Assembly (NCBI RefSeq): GCF_000816305.1
Contig: NZ_CP007773.1
Span: 1,364,001 to 1,428,000 of the forward strand
From: Campylobacter subantarcticus LMG 24377
GTDB lineage: Bacteria; Campylobacterota; Campylobacteria; Campylobacterales; Campylobacteraceae
DNA length: 64,000 nt
Reading direction: 5' to 3'
A model generated the notes under the pieces. It was not told where the DNA came from. It saw nothing but the letters and a program-made list of their open reading frames with translations, and made no database searches. The position numbers and the translations under genes are program-made. Position 1 is the stretch's first letter; each line of letters opens with the position of its first letter. Shown here piece after piece: positions 30,606 to 40,057 of the stretch.

Positions 30606-32453
30606 TTAAAAATACACCCCACCACTTAAATATAATTTCATTCTATGTTCATCATCATATTTATACTGATGTAGCGCTCTTGCTGCATCTAATTTAATAT
30701 AATACTCATTTGCTTTATTATAAAGTATTTGCAAACCTACTGCATCTAAGAAATGTTCATTGCTTCTTCTATCTGATGATTTTTTTTCATACCAAGCATA
30801 ACCTATATCATAAAAGGGAGTAAAATAAAAATTAGTATTTGGTAGATTAATTCTTATACCAAAATTAGCCACTATAGTATTATCTCCATCACCCTCTCCA
30901 TTATCATAAGCTCTTACTCCATAAGCTCCACCCAAAGATGAACTCTCTGAAGAATCAAGTTCAAAATTCCCTAATACCTTTTGATAGTTAAGATTAAGTG
31001 TATGAGTAATGTATTCATTAATACTATAATAATTATTCACACTAGCATTTAATTTTCTAAACCAACCAAAGCCTTTATTAGATATAATATCTACACTATC
31101 ATTATTAACCTTACCTATGCTTATTTTGCCAGCATAAGCAAGAGTATTGTTTTCAAAGCCTCTAAATAAACCTTCTAAACCCATACTCCCTACATTAGAA
31201 TGCTTATCAAAGCTTATAACATCTAAACTAGTATCACTTAATATCTTATGATATATACTAGAAGTAAAGTATAAAGAAGAATAAGTATTAATCCACACAG
31301 GATAAGAAAAGTCTATACCAATATTTCTTGATTTACCACTAAAACCTAAACCCTCATAAATTCCACCTAAAGAATAAGTTCCTTGAGAAATACTTGGAGT
31401 AATTTTTAAATTTCCTAAAAAGAAAGTATAACTTGCTCCATAATTGATTTGTTTTTCATTGCTTGATTGTAAGTAAAAATTATAATAATCCCCCATATTA
31501 AGTATAGAATTAAAACCCATACTAATACCTGCTCTAATATCCCCTGCACTTTCAATACCATAATTATCAGCATATAATAATACATTAGCCTTGGTATCAG
31601 GCATTACTTCTATGACTACATCAGTCTCTCCTATATTCTCTCCTGCTTGTAATCCTGCTAGGGTTGTTATCCCATACATTTCATTGACTTTATATACACT
31701 ATCTTCTATTAATGCAGTAGAAATGATTTTACCTTTGATTCTTTCATTAAGTTTATTTTCTATGAAATGATCTTTTATGCTAGTTTTATTCTTTACTACA
31801 TATTTACCTAGTGTTCCTAAGGCTATATTAATTTGTACACTATCTTCAAATTCTTGTTGGGGCACATAAGCTGTTGCTGCAGGATAGCCATTAACTTGAA
31901 AATAATAAGCAATAATATTAGATATATCTTGTAAATCTTGTAAGTTTAATTTTCTTGTACTAAACTCACTAATGAGTAATTGTAAATCTTCTTCTTTAAT
32001 ACCTAGTTTTTCAAAGCTAGTATTTTTATTAGAGATGACAAATTTGTATTTGGTTTTTATTTTTTTGATGGTAGGGGTGTTATTGTTAGAATTAGTATTG
32101 GTTTGGTTGTTTGTATTAGTAGTATCATTAGTTGAGTTAGAATTATTATCATTTATACTAGTATTAGTTTTATCATTGTTTGTATTAGTAGTTTCCTCAT
32201 TAGCTTCCTCTTCTTGTTGTAGTTTTTCTTTTAAAGCTTTCTTTTTTTCTTCAAAGTCTTTTTTAGCTTCTTGGCTTTTTATATAATCATCTTTGGTTTT
32301 TAGATTTTCTTTCAAAGCTTTGTTTTGAGGGAGGTTTCTATCAGGGGATAGCTCTATAGCCTTTTCTATATCATTTTTTACTATGGTAATACTTCCATTA
32401 TTAGCATAAACTAAAGAGCTAATAGCTACAATACAAAGAGAGAGTTTTTTCAT
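30606..32453 (-). CDS. TpsB-type outer-membrane transporter (two-partner secretion)
   Basis: This 615-residue Omp85-superfamily pore has a signal peptide (MKKLSLCIVAISSLVYA). A low-complexity Asn/Thr/Ser linker (about residues 90-132) follows, then POTRA-type repeats (LGIKEEDLQLLISEFSTRKL, YFQVNGYPAATAYVPQQ) and a C-terminal beta-barrel ending GGVYF with the aromatic residue needed for BAM. The barrel has NFGIRINLPNTNFYFTPFYDIGYAW. TpsB pores recognise the N-terminal TPS domain of one cognate exoprotein; the TpsA gene lies directly upstream in the same direction. The Asn-rich linker is unusual for FhaC/ShlB. Residues 17-90 before it are charged and helical. Confidence 0.9.
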   Translation of the reverse strand: MKKLSLCIVAISSLVYANNGSITIVKNDIEKAIELSPDRNLPQNKALKENLKTKDDYIKSQEAKKDFEEKKKALKEKLQQEEEANEETTNTNNDKTNTSINDNNSNSTNDTTNTNNQTNTNSNNNTPTIKKIKTKYKFVISNKNTSFEKLGIKEEDLQLLISEFSTRKLNLQDLQDISNIIAYYFQVNGYPAATAYVPQQEFEDSVQINIALGTLGKYVVKNKTSIKDHFIENKLNERIKGKIISTALIEDSVYKVNEMYGITTLAGLQAGENIGETDVVIEVMPDTKANVLLYADNYGIESAGDIRAGISMGFNSILNMGDYYNFYLQSSNEKQINYGASYTFFLGNLKITPSISQGTYSLGGIYEGLGFSGKSRNIGIDFSYPVWINTYSSLYFTSSIYHKILSDTSLDVISFDKHSNVGSMGLEGLFRGFENNTLAYAGKISIGKVNNDSVDIISNKGFGWFRKLNASVNNYYSINEYITHTLNLNYQKVLGNFELDSSESSSLGGAYGVRAYDNGEGDGDNTIVANFGIRINLPNTNFYFTPFYDIGYAWYEKKSSDRRSNEHFLDAVGLQILYNKANEYYIKLDAARALHQYKYDDEHRMKLYLSGGVYF

Positions 32454-32590
32454 GATGGTTTTTCCTTTTTATTCTTAAAATCAAGAATTTTTGTTTTTAT
32501 ATTTATTGATCAATCAAAATAGTATTTAATATGAGCATTTATTAATATGCTCATTATTATTGCCAGGATATAGCTATCCTAGCAAAATAT

Positions 32591-35500
32591 TTACATTCCA
32601 CTAACTAAACAAGAATTCATAGTTTTATAATTATCACTTACTATACAAATTTTACCTTTTTGCGTCAATGAAGTTTCTTCTACTACTTCAACTTGTTCTT
32701 CTTCTTTAATAGCTTCATCTCCTTTTAGATTGAAAGATGAAGTTTGTTCAAAACTTAGGGTTAAATCAGAATTATCATTATCAGGTTGAATAGCTACATC
32801 AGGAAGTGATGGCGATGGAGTAGGTATAGTACCACCATCTCCAGTAATTGGTGTTAATTTAGGATTAGTATTTAATATCACATTAGCAAAAGCACCAACT
32901 ACTTGAAAATTATCTGTATTGTTTTCTTCTTGCCAATCAGATAATTTATCTTGATAACCTTTAATCTTATTTGCATATTCTTGACTTTTTGCAATTATAG
33001 TATCTATTTGTTCTTTTAATAAAATAAATGCAGGATCATTTTTACTTGCTTTGTTTTGATTGATTAAATCTACATAAGCATTGTAAGCTTTAACGGCATC
33101 TTCGAGTTTTTTTTCTTTAGCTAAGAGTTCTTTTAGATAGTTATTATAACTATTCACTAAAGGACGCAACACTTCTTTTAGTTGGTTGGTTTTATTAATA
33201 TTTTCGATTGTATCATTCACTTGTTCTAGTATATCTTTTTTTGTATTAAAACCTTTTCCTTCAAATTTATCTTCCGAAGCAGCACTTAAACCATTGTTTT
33301 TATAAGCTAAAAGAAAGTCTAAGCTTTGAACTAAACTTCTAGCTTTAGTTTTATCACCACTTAGAAAGTATTTAGCTATAAACTCAACTTTTTGATCTTC
33401 ATTCATATTAGAATAAGCATCTTCTTCTTTTAATTCATTAAGCATAGCTAATAAATCACTAATATGTAATTTAAATTTTATATCATTAATGATTTCTTTT
33501 TTGATCATTTCTTGGTGTAAATCATTTTTATCTAAAACAACCTCTTCATTGATAATATCTTCTGCTCTAACGATGTAATCTGTATCTTGTGATGGTTTAG
33601 ATATCGGTGTTGTAGGAAAGATAGGTTTAGGGATAGTATTAACATGATTTATAAAATCTTCATAAGCTTGTTCCTTATTACTATCAGAATAAGCGTATGC
33701 ATTAATTTTATTATCATTATTAGCATTTTTATTAAACTCTTGTTTATTTAGATATTCATTATCAGCTGTTGCATTGGTTAAAGTATCTTTTTTATAATAG
33801 ATATTGACATTTGTATACTTTTTATTTAAATTTTCGTCAAAAACTTCATTTTTGCCTACAAACAATCCAATATTACTATTCTTATTTGCAGTTAAACTAA
33901 AATCAGGATCTAAAAATATAAAAATATTTTCATAGTTTACAATTTCTTTTCCAGAATAAGCGGCTCCAACAAAACTTCCTATATTATAGGAATGAATTTC
34001 ACCATTTTTTACATGAGTATGAATATTTTTTAAGCCTTTTATATAAATATTAGAAAATTTACCATAAAGAGCACGCCCAACAAAACCGCCTGCAAGAACA
34101 TCAATTGTTTCGTCATTATCTGCTTCGGCATTAATATTTTTTATATCTTCCAAATAAATATCAGAATAATGACTAGCGCTTCCAGTCAAATAACCTGCAA
34201 AACCTCCAGTATGTATAGAAACATGACCTCCATTTTCATAGTGTGATTTTGCCGTAGTGGTAATATTTTTTATATCTTTTATATGAATATTTGAAAATAT
34301 GCTATTGTGATCTGAAATCATCCCAGCAAATCCGCCAGACATAACATTGCTTCCACTAGCGCCAATATAATCTATGTTATCTAATATTATATTATTTATT
34401 ATATTAGCTTTTTCAGCTGTTTGTATCCTAATTTCCCCAGCAAATCCGCCAGAATTAACTTTATAAGGTCCATCAGCATTTATTTTTTTTATATTATTTA
34501 AAACAATATTATCAATTTTTGAAATATTAAATAATTCTCCAGCAAATCCACCTACATTTGTTGCTTCGAAATAATCATCATTTTCATCACTAGCAATAGC
34601 TTCTATCACGCCTATCTCATCTAAAAAAATATTAGAGAAAGTAACACCACCAGCACCATTAGCATACCCAACAAAACCACCTACATCTGCATTATTTTTG
34701 GATTCAGATTTTATTTCTCCAATATCAGTTAAAAAAATATTAGAATAATCATCTTCAAACGAAGTAAACCCAACAAAACCACCTAAACGAGTATAGGTAG
34801 CTTCAGTAGCAACAATACTATTTATATCATTTAAGATAATATTAGAAAAACTATTTTGTTGCATACTGTCTCCAATAAATCCACCTACATAGGAAACACG
34901 ATTACCACTACTATGAATACTACCTATATCATTTAAAGAGATATTGCTAAATTTATTACCATAACCATATCCAGCAAAACCACCTACAGAGGAATTATAT
35001 TTATTATTATTACTTCTACTATTAATATTACCTATATTGCTTAAAGAAATATTGGAAAATTCACCAAAATCAGCAGCACCAACAAATCCACCTACATAAA
35101 TATAACCATTGTTATTTTCTGCCTTTATACCACCATCCATATAATCTACATTGATATTTTTAAATGTAGCTTTATTAGCACTTCCAAATATACCAACATA
35201 TTGTGGTTTATTGTCTAATGTTGTTGTGTCTATATTAATATTTTTTAATGTATATCCTTGTCCATCAAAAATCTTTGTAAAACTACCACTTGTCCCAACT
35301 ATCATAGAAGTACAACCAAGACTATCTATACAATAATTTGCATAGTTTTGTCCTTGATTACCTTTAAAGTCTATATTATTTGTGAGTCTATATTCACTTG
35401 CAGTATTTCTAAAATCCTCTTTATTTTCATTCCATCCCTTAGCAAAATGCCACCAATCTACATCAGAACCTATACTTATATATTGATTGTATGTTTTATT

Positions 35501-36283
35501 AATACTATTTACAGAATCAAAAACATTGTAGTTTGCTTTTGGATTATAATAATATCCTGTAGAACTTAAATACAAATTTCCTTTATTAGCAGCAATGCTT
35601 GCATTATTTACTTTTGTAGTTCCTACATCTACATAAACTTCATTAGCTTTTAAATGTAATTTATCAGTTGTAATTTTATTTAATTGTCCTTTTGTGTTAA
35701 TGCCAGCTTCAAGAATAATTTTATTAGCTTGCAAGGTAATATCATTTGCATTAATATTACCCATATTTACTACATTACCTGCTTTAGATGGTTTAAACAC
35801 AGGAGAAAAGCTTATTCCTGCTTCTAAACTACTTAATTTAGCAAATTTATCCATATCAGCATCACTCATAGAAGAAGTTGAAGTCACAAAGCGATTAGCA
35901 TTAATAGTTCCTGTTTTAGTAATGATTACTCCATTAGGATTGATTAAAAAGACATTATTACCATCTGCATTTAATATACCTTCTATGGTAGATTTACTTG
36001 TTCCATGAGCAATGTTTAAATAGTTTTTATTCTCACCTTTAAAATTAACTTGAGCTTTTTCTCCTATACTAAAACCACCACCCCATTGGATAACAGAGTT
36101 TGTTTTATCACCCGTTATATTCATAATATTATTGTTAGTGTTTATACTTCCACTTGTTCCATGTGTAAATTTACCTCCACTAGGTAATTGATTTGGTTTA
36201 ATCTTAGTTGTTGCCATTAGTGGAGAGAAAAGTAAAGATACTGTTATACCTGAGAGCATGATATGATGTGTTAACTTTTTCAT
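32591..36283 (-). CDS. TpsA exoprotein (filamentous haemagglutinin/HMW-like adhesin)
   Basis: This 1230-residue secreted protein has a signal peptide ending near PLMATT. The TPS domain (about residues 30-170) carries the signatures VIQWGGGFSIGEKAQVNF and VFLINPNGVIITKTG (NPNG). A stretch of about 375 residues (395-770) contains roughly 11 GGF(V/A)G repeats resembling GLUG modules, each followed by a SNI(S/F)L-type strand. The C-terminal third is a coiled-coil-rich helical region (about 905-1130). The end has two Cys, CIVSDNYKTMNSC, 11 residues apart, reminiscent of the HMW1 surface anchor. TpsB follows; the phase-variable passenger gene precedes it by 19 bases. Confidence 0.88.
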   Translation of the reverse strand: MKKLTHHIMLSGITVSLLFSPLMATTKIKPNQLPSGGKFTHGTSGSINTNNNIMNITGDKTNSVIQWGGGFSIGEKAQVNFKGENKNYLNIAHGTSKSTIEGILNADGNNVFLINPNGVIITKTGTINANRFVTSTSSMSDADMDKFAKLSSLEAGISFSPVFKPSKAGNVVNMGNINANDITLQANKIILEAGINTKGQLNKITTDKLHLKANEVYVDVGTTKVNNASIAANKGNLYLSSTGYYYNPKANYNVFDSVNSINKTYNQYISIGSDVDWWHFAKGWNENKEDFRNTASEYRLTNNIDFKGNQGQNYANYCIDSLGCTSMIVGTSGSFTKIFDGQGYTLKNINIDTTTLDNKPQYVGIFGSANKATFKNINVDYMDGGIKAENNNGYIYVGGFVGAADFGEFSNISLSNIGNINSRSNNNKYNSSVGGFAGYGYGNKFSNISLNDIGSIHSSGNRVSYVGGFIGDSMQQNSFSNIILNDINSIVATEATYTRLGGFVGFTSFEDDYSNIFLTDIGEIKSESKNNADVGGFVGYANGAGGVTFSNIFLDEIGVIEAIASDENDDYFEATNVGGFAGELFNISKIDNIVLNNIKKINADGPYKVNSGGFAGEIRIQTAEKANIINNIILDNIDYIGASGSNVMSGGFAGMISDHNSIFSNIHIKDIKNITTTAKSHYENGGHVSIHTGGFAGYLTGSASHYSDIYLEDIKNINAEADNDETIDVLAGGFVGRALYGKFSNIYIKGLKNIHTHVKNGEIHSYNIGSFVGAAYSGKEIVNYENIFIFLDPDFSLTANKNSNIGLFVGKNEVFDENLNKKYTNVNIYYKKDTLTNATADNEYLNKQEFNKNANNDNKINAYAYSDSNKEQAYEDFINHVNTIPKPIFPTTPISKPSQDTDYIVRAEDIINEEVVLDKNDLHQEMIKKEIINDIKFKLHISDLLAMLNELKEEDAYSNMNEDQKVEFIAKYFLSGDKTKARSLVQSLDFLLAYKNNGLSAASEDKFEGKGFNTKKDILEQVNDTIENINKTNQLKEVLRPLVNSYNNYLKELLAKEKKLEDAVKAYNAYVDLINQNKASKNDPAFILLKEQIDTIIAKSQEYANKIKGYQDKLSDWQEENNTDNFQVVGAFANVILNTNPKLTPITGDGGTIPTPSPSLPDVAIQPDNDNSDLTLSFEQTSSFNLKGDEAIKEEEQVEVVEETSLTQKGKICIVSDNYKTMNSCLVSGM
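33965..35110 (-). repeat. tandem GGF(V/A)G-type degenerate repeats within tpsA
   Basis: About 11 degenerate units of roughly 105-120 bases each encode xxGGF(V/A)G....FSNI(F/S)L. Plus-strand marks are the recurring CCACCTAC / CCAGCAAA(T/C)CC(G/A)CC blocks. Units differ in sequence and length, so they are protein-level repeats rather than a slippage-prone satellite. Confidence 0.75.
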
Positions 36284-36302
36284 GTTAAATCCTTTCTAGC
36301 TT

Positions 36303-38909
36303 TTAATTTAAATTAACATAAATACTTTTAGCATCTTTGCTAACACTTAGGGTGCAATTAGCCTTTTGAGTTTTTGCTTTGATGTTTTGATGTAGTTTGT
36401 AATTGTTTTTGCTTATAGTGTTTAAAAGTTGTTGTAAATCTTGTTGATTTAATCTTTTATTATTAGCATTAACAAAGCCTTTTTCACTTTGCATTAGAAC
36501 AAAGCTTTTGTTTTTTATCTCATTATTTGTATACACATTAATAGAACTATCTTTAGAAAGATAAATAGCTTCTTTAGCACTTAAATAAGCTTGAATATTA
36601 TCTTTTAATATAAAGCTATAATGATCAAAGTTATTGATAGTATTTGTTGTTATGTTTGTATTTAGCACTAAGTGATTGTTAGTACCACTTTGATGCGTTA
36701 GAGCTTGTGATTTAAAGTTATTATCTTCTTGAATTCGTAAAAAGCTACCTGTTACTAATACTTTTGCATCAGTATGGTTAAAAATATTAATATCACCACT
36801 TAGATATAAAGTATTATTATAGCTTTTATCATTCTTACCATATACACCAGAAGCTGCTATGACAATACTAAAATTGTCTTTATACTCATCTATATTTAGA
36901 TTATGTATATGTGTATAATTATCATGCGTATTCTTAGCTATACCTGCACTAATTACTATTTCACCTTCTCTTTTATTAGAAGCTGTGCCTAGGGTTATAT
37001 TATCAAATATTATATTATTATTAGTGCTTTCATCTTTAGCCTTAATAATATATACATTATCCCTAGCCTTACTAGAATAATCTTTAATATTTAAAGTATT
37101 ATCATTAGCCTTTTGATTAGCTCTTAGTATAACTTTAGAACCTTTATCTATATTAGAAGCATTGGTTAAGGATTGCACAAGATTATAATTAATAGTATTT
37201 TTTTCTAAATTATCAGCTTCTATAATAGCAGTTAGATTTCTACCTGATTTTACATTATCTAAAACTATGCTATTAGCATAAGCACTACTTGCATAATAAT
37301 CTTTATTATCTAAATTAGCTTTAGAAACTGCATATAAAAATAAAGGCATAGCAATATTTGAGTTGTTAATAACAATGCTATTATTATTTGCCTTAGAACT
37401 TAGAGTTTGTGCTGCTATGATTTGAATTTTATCTTGGTTATCTTCAACAGTAAGTCCTTGGGTTAAATCTCCATCAATATGAATGCTATTTCCACTAGCT
37501 CCTTTAGTCGCTACCCCTCCATAAATATTAAACTCATTTTTTCCTGTAAAATTAGAATTAATCTCAAATGGCTTTTTAAGATGAATTCTAACACTATTAT
37601 CATTAGCTATACCATTATTAGTTACACCTGCATAAAAGTCTAAGAGTGCTTTTACTTCTATATTATTATTAAGTTCTAATAAGGTTTGTAAGTCTTTGAT
37701 ATCTATGGTGTTTTTATAAGCATTACCTTTCATAATCCTACCACCAAATATCTCACCTACTAATACAGCATTATAAGCTAAAGGAGTATTTTTAGCATCT
37801 ACTCTTAAGTCTAATTGTAAATCATTTATAATAACACTATTTCCTCTTACCTCATAGCTTTGATTATTATTAACATCCACAAAGCCACCTGCCATATGTG
37901 TAGCAGCTGAAGTAGAATATGATCCACTTGGACCATGCACAATTAATGAAGCACCATTAATAAGTAATTTATTATTATTTGCATTAGCATTATAAGCTAT
38001 AGCTCCAACCACATGAGTCATTCTTTCATCAAAAATATCACCATCATTTAAAGCACTTTGCTGATAAGGAGTAGTATGAAAGTCTATCTTTACTCCATCA
38101 TTTAATATTACAGTATTATTATTAGTATTAGCATCTATACCAAAAGCACCTACTATATAAGGTGCTCCATTTAAGGCTAAGGTATAAGTGTTCTCAACAC
38201 CCATATTCACATAGGCATCTTTTAAGAAATTTAAAGTATTATTGCTCGCTTCACCTTTTCTAGCTATAGCAGGAGTAATTAAAAAATTATATTTATTATC
38301 CAAACCACTAGCCTTAGGATTGATTACTTCTTTATTGGTTGGTTTTAAATAATATACTGAAGATAATTCTCCTGCTTTTAATACTAAGGTATTATTATTT
38401 GCTTTAGCATTAAAAGCATAAGCAGAAACTAAAAAAGGTATATAGCTGATTTGATTCATGGTGGTGTTAGAAGAATAAGCTCCATGAAAGCCATTAATTA
38501 CAAAAATATCTTCTTTAATGCTTGGAGTGAGTATGTCTTGTCTAAAATGCAATGCACTAGTATTATCTTTAGGATTATCATAAATTAAAGTAATATGAGA
38601 TAGATTTTTATTACTAGCCATTTGACCATAGAAGTTTTTACCATTTAAAAACTTATAAGTATTGTTTGTATAATCATATACATCATTATTATTAAATTTA
38701 TGCTTTGTGATAATATAAGCATTAGAACTTTTATCATAATCTGCCTGAATAGCTGCTTCTAAAGAACTTAATGAAAAAATAGTAAATAAAGAAAGTTTTA
38801 AAAGATTGAAGTTTTTAAAGTTTTTTAAAGAAGCTAAAGCACTTAAGCCAAAATGAAAATTATCGTATCCCCCCCCCGTGAGGTGATTTTTAGGTGTGTT
38901 TATATACAT
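36303..38909 (-). CDS. phase-variable passenger-like surface protein without a beta-barrel (ON)
   Basis: This 868-residue protein starts MYINTPKNHLTGGGYDNFHF; the G9 tract at codons 11-14 keeps the frame open here. A signal segment follows (about residues 35-55, NLLKLSLFTIFSLSSLEAAI). The rest is built of short strand-like repeats with an N-N-N-(T/S)-hydrophobic pattern (for example ANNNTLVLKAG, ANNNKLLINGA, SNNTLNFLKDA), as in autotransporter beta-helix passengers. The C-terminus ends IYVNLN and has no barrel; TpsA begins 19 bases later. It may be an autotransporter that lost its barrel, or a secreted partner of this TPS system. GAAAGGAC precedes the ATG. Confidence 0.72.
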   Translation of the reverse strand: MYINTPKNHLTGGGYDNFHFGLSALASLKNFKNFNLLKLSLFTIFSLSSLEAAIQADYDKSSNAYIITKHKFNNNDVYDYTNNTYKFLNGKNFYGQMASNKNLSHITLIYDNPKDNTSALHFRQDILTPSIKEDIFVINGFHGAYSSNTTMNQISYIPFLVSAYAFNAKANNNTLVLKAGELSSVYYLKPTNKEVINPKASGLDNKYNFLITPAIARKGEASNNTLNFLKDAYVNMGVENTYTLALNGAPYIVGAFGIDANTNNNTVILNDGVKIDFHTTPYQQSALNDGDIFDERMTHVVGAIAYNANANNNKLLINGASLIVHGPSGSYSTSAATHMAGGFVDVNNNQSYEVRGNSVIINDLQLDLRVDAKNTPLAYNAVLVGEIFGGRIMKGNAYKNTIDIKDLQTLLELNNNIEVKALLDFYAGVTNNGIANDNSVRIHLKKPFEINSNFTGKNEFNIYGGVATKGASGNSIHIDGDLTQGLTVEDNQDKIQIIAAQTLSSKANNNSIVINNSNIAMPLFLYAVSKANLDNKDYYASSAYANSIVLDNVKSGRNLTAIIEADNLEKNTINYNLVQSLTNASNIDKGSKVILRANQKANDNTLNIKDYSSKARDNVYIIKAKDESTNNNIIFDNITLGTASNKREGEIVISAGIAKNTHDNYTHIHNLNIDEYKDNFSIVIAASGVYGKNDKSYNNTLYLSGDINIFNHTDAKVLVTGSFLRIQEDNNFKSQALTHQSGTNNHLVLNTNITTNTINNFDHYSFILKDNIQAYLSAKEAIYLSKDSSINVYTNNEIKNKSFVLMQSEKGFVNANNKRLNQQDLQQLLNTISKNNYKLHQNIKAKTQKANCTLSVSKDAKSIYVNLN
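38869..38877 (-). repeat. G9 phase-variation tract at the 5' end of the passenger gene
   Basis: Nine C on the plus strand equal nine G in codons 11-14 of the passenger gene, upstream of its signal peptide. Any change not divisible by three removes the signal peptide and the entire protein. No Met with a signal peptide follows, so re-initiation cannot rescue it. Confidence 0.9.
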
Positions 38910-39022
38910 TGAAAAAGTCCTTTCAAAATAATTAATATATTTAATCAGCCTGTGTTTGTTTATATATGTTGCAGCAATTACTACAAATATATTATTAATA
39001 ACAATGCAATACTAACATTGAA

Positions 39023-39028
39023 ATTATA
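39023..39028 (-). promoter_or_regulatory. candidate -10 element of the surface-protein cluster
   Basis: TATAAT on the minus strand about 115 bases before the passenger gene ATG, in an AT-rich 198-base gap behind the last iron-operon gene (39108). The leader would be long and includes GAAAGGAC before the ATG. No repressor site is obvious. Other AT-rich hexamers exist, so this is tentative. Confidence 0.3.
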
Positions 39029-39107
39029 AATTTTTAATTAAAGAAAATTTAATATAAAAAATCTCCTAAATACTATAAGTACAATAATTTTAATATTTTC
39101 AATAAAA

Positions 39108-39605
39108 TTATTGTAAAAATTTGGTTTTATTTTCTAAAATGCTTTTAGGGGTAAATCCTATGAATTTTTCATATCTATTGCCTTTTTCATCAAAAAAAAC
39201 TATCACAGGTACACCATAGATCCCACCCACCGCTTTAGATAAAAAAGAACTTGCCTTAGCTTCATATATAAGTGGCAAATCTAACTTTTTTTCTAAAAGA
39301 ATTTTTTGAGCATCTTCTTTTAACTTAACTCCATTTAACACTGCTAAAATAAGAAATTTTCTTTCCTTGTAAAGCTCATTTAATATAGGAATTTGTGCAT
39401 CACATGCGCCACAATCTTGCGTAAGGAAAAATAAAGCATACGCATGGTTAGAATTCTGAATTTTTAAAGTTTTTTTAAAACCATCATAATCAAAAATATA
39501 ATTATATTTTGAATTTAAAGTTTTAAATTCGTTATTTGAGCAAGCATTAAGAAAAAAAATACTTATTAAAGCCAAGAAACAATAGAAAATTTTAGTTGCG
39601 ACCAT
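39108..39605 (-). CDS. thioredoxin-like lipoprotein, iron-locus member
   Basis: This 165-residue lipoprotein has a lipobox (FFLNAC, Cys near residue 22) and a thioredoxin fold with the motif DCGACDAQIPIL, plus a cis-Pro region (GVPVIVFFDE). It would reduce or oxidise a periplasmic or outer-membrane-facing partner. It is the last gene of the FTR1-P19 iron locus; C. jejuni has a comparable thioredoxin gene at the end. It overlaps the preceding thioredoxin gene by 40 bases. Confidence 0.85.
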   Translation of the reverse strand: MVATKIFYCFLALISIFFLNACSNNEFKTLNSKYNYIFDYDGFKKTLKIQNSNHAYALFFLTQDCGACDAQIPILNELYKERKFLILAVLNGVKLKEDAQKILLEKKLDLPLIYEAKASSFLSKAVGGIYGVPVIVFFDEKGNRYEKFIGFTPKSILENKTKFLQ

Positions 39606-40057
39606 GGCTTTTCTCCTATGATTTTATCTTGCACAACACCATCTTTAATGACAAAAGTAGTTGGCACAGCAAAAACACTAAATCTTTGCCATGATATATC
39701 TAAATCATCTTGCAAAAATATAATATTTTTATAATCATATTTTGTAGCAAATTCTTCAAAATCTTTACCTTTATCTATAGAATCAAGTGCTAAAATAGTC
39801 ATTTTTTTAGGGTGTTCATTAGCTAATTTCTCCAAAAGTGGCAAATCTTTCAAACAAGATGCACAACCTTGCTCCACAAAAGTTAAAACGATAAGATTAT
39901 CAAAATCGGCTAATTTAACTTTTTCTCCAGCTAAATTCCTAGCTGCGATTTCTGGTGCTTTTAGACCTATTTTGCCACCATTTTTGTTATTGTTTTCAAA
40001 ACAAGCACTTAAAAATATACTGCACAAACAAGTTAAGATTAAAATTTTAATTTTCAC
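39566..40057 (-). CDS. TlpA/ResA-like thioredoxin lipoprotein, iron-locus member
   Basis: This 163-residue lipoprotein has a lipobox (FLSAC, Cys about 19) and a TlpA-type thioredoxin domain with EQGCASCLKDLPLL as redox site and VPTTFVIKDG as cis-Pro loop. It starts inside the ABC ATPase gene (11-base overlap). In C. jejuni the paired thioredoxins of this locus are proposed to help in iron or copper handling by P19; the role here is inferred from position. Confidence 0.87.
   Translation of the reverse strand: MKIKILILTCLCSIFLSACFENNNKNGGKIGLKAPEIAARNLAGEKVKLADFDNLIVLTFVEQGCASCLKDLPLLEKLANEHPKKMTILALDSIDKGKDFEEFATKYDYKNIIFLQDDLDISWQRFSVFAVPTTFVIKDGVVQDKIIGEKPWSQLKFSIVSWL

Noticed and set aside
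39000-39020. CAATG...CATTG inverted repeat upstream of the passenger gene as an operator
   Set aside because: Arms are only five bases in very AT-rich sequence, which is expected by chance.
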